A stretch of 51,851 nt of DNA, taken from Burkholderiales bacterium. Lineage in GTDB: Bacteria > Pseudomonadota > Gammaproteobacteria > Burkholderiales > Casimicrobiaceae. The notes under the pieces were generated by a model. The model did not search any database, was not told the DNA's origin, and was given only the letters and a program-made list of their open reading frames with translations. Of the stretch, positions 1 through 8,766 are shown one piece after another; within the stretch, counting starts at the first letter, position 1; each line of letters begins with the position of its first letter. A program made the translations under genes and the position numbers. The DNA lies in assembly GCA_020852555.1 (NCBI GenBank), contig JADZAQ010000159.1:1-51851 (forward strand). Reading direction: 5' to 3'.

Positions 1-87
1 CCGACAATGAAAGGTGATCGCGGATCGAGGCCACTCGACGCCAAGCACTGACCTGTAGCTGACAGAGCGATCGCCGATCGCCGCCGA

Positions 88-1320
88 CTACACCAACGTG
101 TACTCGCGCGCGAACGTCGCGCGGATCGCCTCGCGCGCCAGGCCGAAGTCGTCGAGCGCGTATGCGTGGCGCTCGCGTCTGCGCTTCGCATCGTCGGCGA
201 GGAAGCGCGCGACCGCGGCATCGACACCCTGCTGCGGCAGCGCGAAGTGCTCGAGAATCGCGTGCACCGTCGCGGCCGGTCGGGCGACGAGATCGTCGTA
301 GCGCACGTCGATGAAACGCGGGGCAGACGCCGGCCAGCGCTCGCGCACGGCATGCCCCGCGGCGAACATCCGCGGCAGGTTGCGCATGAGCTCGCGGCCG
401 ATCGCGTGCCCGTCCTGCACTGGCGTGACGAGGCGCCGCAGCGCGATCGTCAGCGCGCACATCGACGGCAATACCGCGAGCGGATCGCGATGCATGAAGA
501 CGACCCGCGCATCGGGATACGTCGTCAGCAGTTCCGCGAGCGACGCCATGTGCACGGGGGCTTTCAGCACCCAGGTGGCCGGGGGCGCGGCGAACGAGAG
601 CACCTGCAAGTGCCGCCGGTGCCATTCGTAGGCGTGCGCGAAGCGACTCGCGTACAGGTAGTCGTGATACGCGACGCTCGGGAAGAACGTCGTGAAGAGC
701 AGCGCGCGGAACGACGACATCAGGAGCGGATTGCACTCCTCGGGCAGCATCGCGCCGATCGGGTGCGCGAGCGGCAATCCGGGCGAGAGCCGGTTCGCAA
801 AGCCCGTCGCCGCCTTCGCGTAGCGCACCTGCGCTTTCACCTGGCGCTTGCCGGCGACCGCCGGCGGCACCGGGGTGAGGTCGGTCTCCCAGCGCAGCGG
901 CGTACGCAATCCGGGTTGCGCCGCGAGCAGTCCCTGCAGCAGGGTCGTGCCGGTGCGCGGCAGGCCCAGGATGAAGATCGGCGCGACGATCGGGAGGGCG
1001 GCGATCGCCGGGTGCTCGGTCAGCGCCTGCGTGATGAAGAGCCGGTTCTTGAGACTCGCCACCACCATCTGGAAGAAGAGTTGGCGGCCGGCCTCGTCGG
1101 CACCCGACACCTCGCGAAACTCGCGCAGCAGGAGTTCGAGCGCGTCGGTGAATTCGTCACCGCCCAGATCGTCGAGCCGCGCTTCCTTGCGCGCGGTGGC
1201 GATGAGGTGCCCGGCATCGAGCTCGGCGCCGCGCCAGCCCAGCCTCGACGCGAAGTGCAGGCCGCGGTTCCACGGCCGGCGCCACCAGACGGGGCGGTCG
1301 AAGGCGGCGGCCGAGCTCAC
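88..1320 (-). CDS. Sulfotransferase family protein (Sulfotransfer_3-like)
   Basis: This 410-residue protein probably transfers sulfate from PAPS to a hydroxyl group. The sequence shows the 5'-phosphosulfate-binding loop FILGLPRTGTTLLQGLL (about residues 116-132, with PRTGTT at 121-126). Further on, RVVFMHRDPLAVLPSM matches the 3'-phosphate-binding region of the family. It starts with GTG at 1320, and that codon overlaps the stop of the upstream glycosyltransferase (GTGA), so the two are probably translationally coupled. It is the last gene of the synthase operon, which suggests it modifies the operon's product. The acceptor cannot be read from sequence. No signal peptide or clear membrane segment is visible, so it is probably cytosolic. 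Confidence 0.85.
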   Translation of the reverse strand: MSSAAAFDRPVWWRRPWNRGLHFASRLGWRGAELDAGHLIATARKEARLDDLGGDEFTDALELLLREFREVSGADEAGRQLFFQMVVASLKNRLFITQALTEHPAIAALPIVAPIFILGLPRTGTTLLQGLLAAQPGLRTPLRWETDLTPVPPAVAGKRQVKAQVRYAKAATGFANRLSPGLPLAHPIGAMLPEECNPLLMSSFRALLFTTFFPSVAYHDYLYASRFAHAYEWHRRHLQVLSFAAPPATWVLKAPVHMASLAELLTTYPDARVVFMHRDPLAVLPSMCALTIALRRLVTPVQDGHAIGRELMRNLPRMFAAGHAVRERWPASAPRFIDVRYDDLVARPAATVHAILEHFALPQQGVDAAVARFLADDAKRRRERHAYALDDFGLAREAIRATFAREYTLV

Positions 1321-2471
1321 CGCGCCAGCACCTCGAGGATGGCGCGGGCGGCGGCGGGGGCGCCGCCGGCGTCGCGAAACGACGCCGCCACGCGCTGTGC
1401 CGCGGACCGAAATCCCGCGCCGTCGAGCACCGAGAAGACAGCCTCGTGGAGCGCGCGTGCGGCCACGCGATTCGAGCGTACGCGCACGCCAGCACCCGCA
1501 GTGACCACGAGTTCGGCGTAGATCGACTGCTCATGCGCCATCGGCGCGACCACGGCAGGTACGCCGAAGGAAAGCGCCTCGTTCACGATCACGCCGGCGT
1601 GACAGAGGATTGCATCCGTACGCGGCAGGAGGTCCATGAGCGGCAGCCAGGGACGGACGATGAAGTTCTTCGGTGGATCGCGCAGGAGATCGGGCGGCGT
1701 CCCGATCACCACCGTCACGTCCTCGTCGCGCAGCGCCTCGACGAGGCGGGCATAGAGCGGACGCACGCGCTCGGCGAAGAGAGTTCCGAACGAGACGACG
1801 AGCGTCTTGCGACCGGTCAGCCGTTCCCATGGGAATGCAACCGACTCCGCCCGATGAGCCAACGCCGGTCCCACGAAACGATAGCTCGCCGGATACGCCA
1901 CGGCGTCACCGGCGAGATAGCGCGAGGTGTAGATCAGCACGAGGTCCGGCGACAGGTCCGGGTGCGCCACCGGCACGAGGCCGATCTCGCGCTCCAGATT
2001 GGCGTAGAGGCCCGCTACCCACGCGGCGACCGCGGTGTACTGCGCGATGCGGTCGCGCAGCAACGACGCCGACGGCGCCGAGGTGACCCAGCGCAGGCGA
2101 TGCTTGCGCGCGACCAGCGCCGCGGCGATGGCTTGTTGATCGGCGATCACCACGTCCGGCCGAAAATCGGTCACCGCAGCCTCGACGATCGGGAGCATGT
2201 CGTGCGCCATCGGCACCAGAATGCGCTCGAACAGCGCCCGCATGCCCGCCAGCCATGGCGCGGCGGCGGCACGCCGCAGATCCGCCTCGGCAGCGACCAG
2301 CGTGGATTGCTGCACATCGTAGGCGCGCGCATCCGCTGCCAATAGCGGCCGCATCTGCGGATACGTCACCCAGGCGCACTCGTGCCCCGCGTCGGCGAGT
2401 TCCGTGGCGATCGATGCCGCCGGGTTCACGTGCGCCGCGAACGGCGGCACCACGAACAGGAACCGGCTCAT
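1317..2471 (-). CDS. GT1-family glycosyltransferase (UGT / macrolide glycosyltransferase type)
   Basis: This 384-residue glycosyltransferase has the GT-B fold pattern. The N-terminus, MSRFLFVVPPFAAHVNP, matches the acceptor-side start of MGT/UGT enzymes. The C-terminal domain carries the nucleotide-sugar signature CHAGVIVNEALSFGVPAV followed by VAPMAHEQ, equivalent to HxGxxxxxEAxxxGVPxxxxPxxxDQ. I chose the ATG at 2471 because homology begins there; the frame stays open upstream but reads as low-complexity sequence. Enzymes of this family glycosylate small lipophilic acceptors such as polyketides, carotenoids and lipids. The gene lies 61 bases downstream of a hydrolase and overlaps the sulfotransferase by 4 bases. 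I infer that it glycosylates the synthase product; sugar and acceptor are unknown. Confidence 0.85.
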   Translation of the reverse strand: MSRFLFVVPPFAAHVNPAASIATELADAGHECAWVTYPQMRPLLAADARAYDVQQSTLVAAEADLRRAAAAPWLAGMRALFERILVPMAHDMLPIVEAAVTDFRPDVVIADQQAIAAALVARKHRLRWVTSAPSASLLRDRIAQYTAVAAWVAGLYANLEREIGLVPVAHPDLSPDLVLIYTSRYLAGDAVAYPASYRFVGPALAHRAESVAFPWERLTGRKTLVVSFGTLFAERVRPLYARLVEALRDEDVTVVIGTPPDLLRDPPKNFIVRPWLPLMDLLPRTDAILCHAGVIVNEALSFGVPAVVAPMAHEQSIYAELVVTAGAGVRVRSNRVAARALHEAVFSVLDGAGFRSAAQRVAASFRDAGGAPAAARAILEVLAR

Positions 2472-2532
2472 CGAATGCGTGCTCCGTACCGGCGCCTCGC
2501 GGGCGTTCGGCGGTGGCGGCGTGCCCCACTGC

Positions 2533-3399
2533 TCACGAAACGAACTCCCGAACCGCCTCGACCACGCGCTCACGCACGAATTCGGTCGCGTGAAAGAGGA
2601 TCCCGTGCGCGCAACCGGGCACGATCACGAGCCGGCAGTGCGGCATGACGCCGGCGAGCCGCTCGCCCTCGGGACGCAAGTCCGATACCTCGCCGTAGAG
2701 CGCGAGCGTCGGGCAGGCGATGCGCGCGAGCGTCGCATCGTCGATCGGTGCGGTCCCGGTGAGGTCGCGCACGAAGGTCGTCTCGTCGCGCAGCCGCGTC
2801 GCGGTCTCGACCATCGGGCTGCGGCGGCGGCGCGCCAGACGTCCGGCGAACTTCGCGGTGGCGCGCCCGTCGGCGTCGAGGTCGTCGAGATCGACCGCAT
2901 CGAGGTCGACGTGACCGCGCGCGGCGTGCCTTGCGAGCCAGTCGCCGAACACCTCCTTGATCTTGCGATCGCGCGCCTCGCCCTCGAGCGCCATGCTGGC
3001 GCCGATCCGCGCGCCGATCTCGGCCACCCCCGACTGCGCATCGAGCAACACCAGCCCCTGCACGCGATCGGGGTGATCGGCCGCGAAGCGGAGCGCGACG
3101 TAACCGCCGAAGCTGTGGCCGACGACGATCACGCGCGACTCGCCGAGCGCCTCGACGATCGCCGCGAGATCGGCGGCCATCTCCTGTCCGGAATAGCCCG
3201 TAGCCGGCTGCTCGCTGCGGCCGTGGCCGCGCAGGTCGTAGAGCACGACGCGCGCGTGCTTCGCCACCTCGGGGGCGAGCGTCATGAAGAAGCTCGAGTG
3301 ATTGTCGAGCGGCAGGCCATGGACGAAGACGACCGCGGCCGCCCCTCGTCCCATGCGCAGGACATTGAAGCGAACGCCGCGGGCGAATACGTCAGCCAT
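2533..3399 (-). CDS. Alpha/beta hydrolase A of the synthase operon
   Basis: This 288-residue alpha/beta-hydrolase fold protein shows the oxyanion strand VVFVHGLP (residues 23-30), YDLRGHGRSE (54-63) and the nucleophile elbow GHSFGG with Ser96. The likely acid lies in YGEVSDLRPEGERL and the likely catalytic His in PGCAHGILF, so the triad looks complete. It starts 8 bases inside the end of the preceding hydrolase and is clearly its tandem paralogue (shared YDLRGHGRSE and GHSFG). Within a polyketide/lipid operon the natural guess is a type II thioesterase or product-releasing hydrolase, but the family is too broad to say. No export signal is visible. Confidence 0.85.
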   Translation of the reverse strand: MADVFARGVRFNVLRMGRGAAAVVFVHGLPLDNHSSFFMTLAPEVAKHARVVLYDLRGHGRSEQPATGYSGQEMAADLAAIVEALGESRVIVVGHSFGGYVALRFAADHPDRVQGLVLLDAQSGVAEIGARIGASMALEGEARDRKIKEVFGDWLARHAARGHVDLDAVDLDDLDADGRATAKFAGRLARRRRSPMVETATRLRDETTFVRDLTGTAPIDDATLARIACPTLALYGEVSDLRPEGERLAGVMPHCRLVIVPGCAHGILFHATEFVRERVVEAVREFVS

Positions 3400-4201
3400 C
3401 GCGCAGGAACGCCGTCACCGCCGCGGCGAACGGCGCCGCTACCTCGTTCAGCATGAGATGCCCGCACTCGAACATCCGCATCGTCGCGTCCGGCAGCACG
3501 GCAGCAAGACGCTTCCGCGTCGCCTCCATCGGCGGCAACGTGCGTGTGCCGTAGCAAAGCAGAACCGGACAATCGCAGCGCGCGATCTCGGCGTCGGGAA
3601 TGTCCTGGTCGTGCGCGAGGTCGGTGAGCAGCGCGGTGTCCTTCATGAGCGCCGACGTCCGCGAGCGCACGCGCCGCGTGCGCCGGCCCGTGCCGCGCAG
3701 CACGTCACGGGTCGCCGTGGGAAGGTGCGCCACGGCGTGCTCCTGCACGGCGAGGATGCTGGCGACCACCTCTTCGGCGTCCACCTCGACGAGCGCTGCC
3801 TCGTCGTCCTCGTCCTCGAGAAAGACCGGCAGCGGCCCCTCGGCGAAGACGAGCTTGCGCACGCGCCCTGGATGATCGAGCACGTAGCGCAGACCCACGA
3901 CGGCACCGAAACTGTGGCCGACGATGGCGAGCGGGCCGCTGGGCGCATAGCGCTCGACGATCGCCGCGAGGTCGCCCGCCATCGAGCGGATGCCGTAACC
4001 GGAAGGCGTCGCCTCGCTGCGCCCGTGCCCCCGCAGGTCGTACATGACGACACGGTGCTCGGCGGCGAGCGTCGGCGCGATGGTGAAATAGAAGCTCGCG
4101 AGCGAGGTCGTCATGCCGTGCACGAGCACCACCGTGCCCCGGTGCGGCTGACCGAGCGACTGGACGTGCAGGCGGACGCCGGCTATCGACTCGACTGGCA
4201 T
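3392..4201 (-). CDS. Alpha/beta hydrolase B of the synthase operon
   Basis: This is a 269-residue alpha/beta hydrolase. Seen in order are VVLVHGMT (24-31), YDLRGHGRSE (54-63), GHSFGA with nucleophile Ser97, and a C-terminal FECGHLMLNEV with the candidate catalytic His. The position where hydrolase A has an Asp (YGEVSD) reads YGTRTLPP here, so the usual acid is not obvious. The cap region contains an acidic run (EDEDDEAALVEVDAEEV). The ATG at 4201 lies inside the end of the ACP gene (19-base overlap), and homology begins exactly there. It is probably an intracellular esterase, thioesterase or acyltransferase-like enzyme acting on the ACP-bound or released product. The exact reaction is unknown. 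Confidence 0.83.
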   Translation of the reverse strand: MPVESIAGVRLHVQSLGQPHRGTVVLVHGMTTSLASFYFTIAPTLAAEHRVVMYDLRGHGRSEATPSGYGIRSMAGDLAAIVERYAPSGPLAIVGHSFGAVVGLRYVLDHPGRVRKLVFAEGPLPVFLEDEDDEAALVEVDAEEVVASILAVQEHAVAHLPTATRDVLRGTGRRTRRVRSRTSALMKDTALLTDLAHDQDIPDAEIARCDCPVLLCYGTRTLPPMEATRKRLAAVLPDATMRMFECGHLMLNEVAAPFAAAVTAFLRDG

Positions 4202-4479
4202 GCGGCAACGTAGTCGACGAGCTGGCCGACGGTGAGCGCGATGATCTCTTCGAGCTCCATACCGGAGAGCCAGCTCGGAAAATCGACCGCCTCGCCATAA
4301 CGTGCCTGGATCTTCTCCGAGAGCGCCACGAGCTCGATGCTCTCGACCTCGAGATCGGCGACGAAGCTCGTCTCCATGGTGATCGGCGTCTCGCGCACCC
4401 ATTCCTCGCCGATCACTTCCTCGATCATCGCGGTGATGTCGGCAAGTATCGTGGCCTTGTTCTCTTCGAGCGTGCTCAT
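4183..4479 (-). CDS. Stand-alone acyl carrier protein
   Basis: This is a 98-residue acidic protein with the ACP helix II motif ADLEVESIELVALSEKI. Ser47 in VESIEL is the expected 4'-phosphopantetheine attachment site. The N-terminus (MSTLEENKATILADITAMI) and the C-terminal stretch TVGQLVDYV are typical carrier-protein helices. The ATG overlaps the stop codon of the upstream synthase gene (ATGA), so translation is coupled. The motif differs from the SIDSIKRIEI motif of the ACP built into the large synthase. The two carriers may therefore have separate duties, for example starter loading or hand-over of the finished chain. The PPTase domain fused to the neighbouring synthase could activate it. 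Confidence 0.92.
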   Translation of the reverse strand: MSTLEENKATILADITAMIEEVIGEEWVRETPITMETSFVADLEVESIELVALSEKIQARYGEAVDFPSWLSGMELEEIIALTVGQLVDYVAACQSSR

Positions 4480-7400
4480 AGGGGGGTCCAGGCGATGATG
4501 TAGTCGGAATGGCGGCGGGTTGCGATCCAACGGCCGTTGACGCGCACGCGCTCGCCGTCGAGCGCCTCGACCACGAACCGCTTCGGCGCGTGCGCGAGCC
4601 CGGTACCCGCGGCCTTGCCGGCAGCCTCCTTGGCGGCCCACAGGCGGGTGAGCGTCTCGTCGCGGTCGCCGCCGGTGACGAGTACCAACTCGGCGGGCGA
4701 AAACGCGATGCCGGCAAAGCCCTCGCCGCGCGCCTCGATCTTCTCGATGTCGATGCCGGGCGTCACGCCTTCGGCGGCCAGCGCGACGCCGATCGCGTCC
4801 TTGTGCGCGATCGAGACGCGCACGTCGGCCCCCGACGGCACGCCGACCAGCGGCTCGCCGTTCGGCCCGGTGTCGATCGCGACCTCGATGGGGAACAGGT
4901 GTGCGCCGCCGCGCTCGCGTACGAGGCGCCGCACCGCATCCTTCGCAGCGATGCGCCCCAGAAGCCATTGCCGCTCGCGTTGCAGCTTCTTGATCCCGCC
5001 GGAGGCGTCTAGCTCGCGCTTCGAGTTGAAGCGGCGGGCGAGGAAGTCGATGGTGACGCTGCGCCAGCCCGGATCGGTGAGCATCGCGACGCCATGCTCG
5101 TCGAAGGTCGCCAACAGATATTCGCTGGGTTGCCGGATGACCTCGTAGATCCCGCCCGCCGTCTCGAACCGCCAGTCCTCCCAGCCGGTGATGCGGCAGT
5201 ACACATGATCGCCCTGCACCAGCTCCAGATCGGCGCGCACCTCGCGGCGGCCGAAGCGGCGCGAGCGTACCGTGCATTCGATGGACGTCCCCGGCGCCGG
5301 ATCGGGGCTGAAGAATTCGACCCGATCGATGCGCACCGGCATTGCCAGCCGATCCTCGTCGGCGCTGGCGACGACCCACAGCCCGTACACCTGCCCCGCG
5401 GCGTCGAGCAACGCGCCCTTGCCGGGAAGCGCGATCAGCGTCCCCCGCAAGCCGCCGGCACCATGGTCGCGCAGCGCGACCACGCCCTGGTACTGCGGGC
5501 CGTGGAAGAGCCAGCCGTCCCGATAGATGCGATCCATCGGCACCGGGAACGGCTGCGCGTCGGCGAGCGGTTCGGCCGATGGCGTCGGCGCCGCGGGGTA
5601 GCGCTCCGCCATCGTCACCGTGCCCTCGACGTAGCCCTCGATCTTGACCCGGATGCGGTGGGCGTCGAGGCGCGTCGCCACGACGTCGACGGTCACCGCC
5701 GGCTCGACGTACAGCCACGAGCTCGCGAGCACGTCCTCGACGACGACCGGCGTACGCGCCGGATCGAGACGCTGCGCCGCGTCCCTGAGCAGCGCGATCG
5801 ACATCGTCATCGGCACCGTCGGCGCGCGGTCGATCGGTTCGCGCCACCCCGGCGGCTGCGGCACCAGCGAGTGATCGATGAGCTCGGGATAGGTGGCGAG
5901 CGAGAGCTCGAGGCGATCGGTGCGCGTGGTGGGCGCCTCGGCGACCGCTGCCCGCGCGGCCCGCCCGGGCTGCGGACCCGGCCGCCGCTGCGTGAACGCC
6001 GCGACGACCGCCGCGTGCGCCGCGGCGAGCTCGCGCATGCTCTCGTCGAAAGCCGCCGCCACCCGGTGGCCGGCCGCCGCCGGCGTTACCGTCGGCGGCG
6101 CCAGCGCGCTGCGCAGCGGCGGCACCTCGACGCGGATCAGCGGCGCGCCGAGCTCGAGCGCCACCGTGCCGCGCGCCACCGGTCGGGATCCCTTCGCGGC
6201 AAGACCCACGCGAGCGAGATCGACGGGCGCCCCTTCCACGTAAAGTGCGGCGCAGGCGCGGCGCAACTGGTCCATCCCCGGGTGCTGCGCGGAGACGACC
6301 GAGATCGCGTGGTGCGGCTGCCCCGCCAGCACGTCGTCGACGAATGCGGTGAGGCTCCCGGTACCCACCTGCACGAACACCCGGGCCCCCGCCGCGTACA
6401 GCGCGAGGATCGTCTCGCGAAAGCGCACCGGCTGCACCAGGTGGTCGAGGAAGAGCTGCGCGATCGCCCGCGGATCCGCGGGATACGGCGCGCACGTCGT
6501 CGCCGACCACAGCGGCCGCTCGGGGGCGCGCAACGCGACCGTGGCCAGCGCGCCGGAATAGAAATCGAGATGCGGAGCGAGCGCGGGTGAATGGAAGCCC
6601 GAGCGAAACGGCAGCAACTCGAAGAGGATGCGTGCCTCGCGCAAACGCTCGCGCGCACGCGCCACCGCCGCCGGCGGCCCGCACACGATGGATTGGTGCA
6701 CGCAGTTGTCGTGGGTGATCACCATGCCGGGGATGCCAGCGACGAGCTCGCCCACCCGCGCGGCACCCGCACCGACCGCGAGATACTCGAGGTCGGCCAC
6801 GCGCAGCATCCCGGGCCGCAGGCTCGCGATGAGGTCGCGCAACGACTCACGCTCGAACATCCCCGCCGCGAGCATGCCCGACCATTCGCCGATGCTGTGA
6901 CCGGCGATCAGGTCAGGACGCACGCCGAGCGCCGCCAGCACGTCGGTCAAGAATGCATTGAGCGCGAAGACCTGGAAGCCTTGCTGCTCCAGGTTGGGCG
7001 ATTCCACTTCGGGCGCGGGCAGATCGAAGTGGCGCGCGATGTCGGCGACCTTCGGCGCGAATGCCGCCTCCACACCCGGATAGAGAAACGCCACCTTGCC
7101 GCCGCCGGCGGCGAGCCCTTCGGGCGAGAAGTACAGCCCGTCGCGGCCGCGGCGCGGACGCCCGGCCTGGATCGCTTGCACCGCGCTTTCGACGCGCCTT
7201 GCCGTGGGTGCGATGAGCGCGACACGGCAGCGACCCTCGCCGCCGCTCACTCCCGCCGCCACCGCCGCGGCGAGGTCGGCGCAGGTCGGCGCCGCCGCGA
7301 CCAACGCACCATGGCCGTCGTGACCTGCCGGCCCGCGCCTCGCACTGCGTCGCGGGGCCTCCGGCGCATCGACGATGACGTGCGCATTGATGCCGCCGAA

Positions 7401-8726
7401 GCCGAAGGCGTTGACCGCGGCGCGCCGCAGCGCGGCGTCCCAGGGCTGCGCGGTGGCCAGCGCCCGAAAGCGCGTGCGCGCGAGTAGGGGATGCGGGTCG
7501 TCGCAGTGCAGCGTCGGCGGCAGGGTACCGTGGTACACGGCGAGCGTCGCCTTGACGAGACCCGCGGCGCCTGCCGCCGGCATCGTGTGGCCGATCATCG
7601 ATTTCACCGACCCGAGCGGCACCCGTTCGCCGGTCGCCTCGCCGAAGATGCGGGCGAGCGTGGTGAGCTCGGCCGCGTCGCCAGCGGCGGTCGCCGTGCC
7701 GTGCGCCTCGACGAGACCCACCGTCGCCGGATCGAGCGCAGCGTCGCGCCACGCGCGGGTGAGCGCCAGTACCTGGCCTTCGACCCCAGGCGCCATGAGG
7801 CCGGTATCGCGGCCGTCGCTCGACGTGCCGGTACCGCGAATGACGGCGTAGATGCGATCATCGTCGCGGCGCGCATCGGCAACGCGCTTCAGCACGAACA
7901 TGCCGATGCCTTCGCCGATCAGCAGTCCGTCGGCGGCACGGTCGAACGGGCGGATCTGCTGCCTCCGTGACAACGCCCCCAACTGCGAGAAGACGCTCCA
8001 GAAAGCGATGTCGTGGCACAGGTGGACGCCGCCGGCGAGCACCAGGTCCGACCTGCCTTCGCGCAGCTCGCGGACCGCGAGATCGACCGCGAGCAGCGCA
8101 CTCGCGCAGGCGGCATCGATGGTGTACGCCGAGCCCCCGAGGTCGAGGCGATTCGCGACGCGCGAGGCGAGGAGGTTCGGCACGAGGCCGATCGCCGCAT
8201 CGGCGTTGTAGGTGCCGCAGCGCGCCTGGAAGTCCTTCCTGATCGCCTCGATCTGCCCCTCGCCGAGGTCGGGGAGCAGCGCGCGCAGCGACTCCACCAG
8301 CTGCTGCGTGCCGCGCGTGACGTCGAGCATGCGCACCATGCGCGGGCCGAAATAATGGCCGCGTCCGACCACCACCGAGGTCGTCGCGCGCGCAAACGCG
8401 CGCTCCGCATAACCGGCGTCGGCGAGCGCATCGGCCGCCACCTGCAAGGTGAGCAATTGCTCCGGCTCGGTGGCCTTGGCCGCCGCGGGCATGATGCCGA
8501 ACTTGCCGGCGTCGAACCTCGCGAACTCGTCGATGAAGCCGCCGCGCCGCGCGTAGACGCGATCGGGCGCCGCCGAGGTGGGATCGTAGTAGACGGGATC
8601 CCAGCGCTGGGCCGGGACGTCGGTGATCGCATCGACGCCGGCCTCGATATTGCGCCAGAACGAGGTGAGATCGGGTGCGCGCGGGAACACGCACGCCATC
8701 CCGATGATGGCAACGTCGCGCTCCAT
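4476..8726 (-). CDS. Type I PKS / secondary-lipid synthase, KS-AT-DH-PPTase
   Basis: This 1416-residue multidomain protein starts at ATG 8726 (MERDVAIIGMACVFP). The first domain is a ketosynthase (about 1-430) with active-site Cys207 in TIDAACASALLAV and both His motifs (VEAHGTATAAGD, SVKSMIGHTMPAAG). An acyltransferase follows (about 530-850; GHSIGEW, Ser611; GFHSPALAPH). A PS-DH/hotdog dehydratase-like region comes next (about 935-1230; LIDHSLVPQPPGW and FHGPQYQGV). The C-terminus is a Sfp-type phosphopantetheinyl transferase (about 1240-1416; GIDIEKIEAR and RLWAAKEAAGKA). The ketosynthase keeps its Cys, so it is not a chain-length-factor copy. A C-terminal PPTase fusion is known from enediyne PKSs, and this one could activate the operon's carriers. 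It is the second gene of the operon, 40 bases after the larger synthase. Confidence 0.9.
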   Translation of the reverse strand: MERDVAIIGMACVFPRAPDLTSFWRNIEAGVDAITDVPAQRWDPVYYDPTSAAPDRVYARRGGFIDEFARFDAGKFGIMPAAAKATEPEQLLTLQVAADALADAGYAERAFARATTSVVVGRGHYFGPRMVRMLDVTRGTQQLVESLRALLPDLGEGQIEAIRKDFQARCGTYNADAAIGLVPNLLASRVANRLDLGGSAYTIDAACASALLAVDLAVRELREGRSDLVLAGGVHLCHDIAFWSVFSQLGALSRRQQIRPFDRAADGLLIGEGIGMFVLKRVADARRDDDRIYAVIRGTGTSSDGRDTGLMAPGVEGQVLALTRAWRDAALDPATVGLVEAHGTATAAGDAAELTTLARIFGEATGERVPLGSVKSMIGHTMPAAGAAGLVKATLAVYHGTLPPTLHCDDPHPLLARTRFRALATAQPWDAALRRAAVNAFGFGGINAHVIVDAPEAPRRSARRGPAGHDGHGALVAAAPTCADLAAAVAAGVSGGEGRCRVALIAPTARRVESAVQAIQAGRPRRGRDGLYFSPEGLAAGGGKVAFLYPGVEAAFAPKVADIARHFDLPAPEVESPNLEQQGFQVFALNAFLTDVLAALGVRPDLIAGHSIGEWSGMLAAGMFERESLRDLIASLRPGMLRVADLEYLAVGAGAARVGELVAGIPGMVITHDNCVHQSIVCGPPAAVARARERLREARILFELLPFRSGFHSPALAPHLDFYSGALATVALRAPERPLWSATTCAPYPADPRAIAQLFLDHLVQPVRFRETILALYAAGARVFVQVGTGSLTAFVDDVLAGQPHHAISVVSAQHPGMDQLRRACAALYVEGAPVDLARVGLAAKGSRPVARGTVALELGAPLIRVEVPPLRSALAPPTVTPAAAGHRVAAAFDESMRELAAAHAAVVAAFTQRRPGPQPGRAARAAVAEAPTTRTDRLELSLATYPELIDHSLVPQPPGWREPIDRAPTVPMTMSIALLRDAAQRLDPARTPVVVEDVLASSWLYVEPAVTVDVVATRLDAHRIRVKIEGYVEGTVTMAERYPAAPTPSAEPLADAQPFPVPMDRIYRDGWLFHGPQYQGVVALRDHGAGGLRGTLIALPGKGALLDAAGQVYGLWVVASADEDRLAMPVRIDRVEFFSPDPAPGTSIECTVRSRRFGRREVRADLELVQGDHVYCRITGWEDWRFETAGGIYEVIRQPSEYLLATFDEHGVAMLTDPGWRSVTIDFLARRFNSKRELDASGGIKKLQRERQWLLGRIAAKDAVRRLVRERGGAHLFPIEVAIDTGPNGEPLVGVPSGADVRVSIAHKDAIGVALAAEGVTPGIDIEKIEARGEGFAGIAFSPAELVLVTGGDRDETLTRLWAAKEAAGKAAGTGLAHAPKRFVVEALDGERVRVNGRWIATRRHSDYIIAWTPL

Positions 8727-8766
8727 CACGCGTCCACTTCCATGCGATCCCCCGCAACCGCCGCGA

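Noticed and set aside
7900-8726. Reading the second ketosynthase as an inactive chain-length factor
   Set aside because: The active-site Cys207 and both His motifs are intact.
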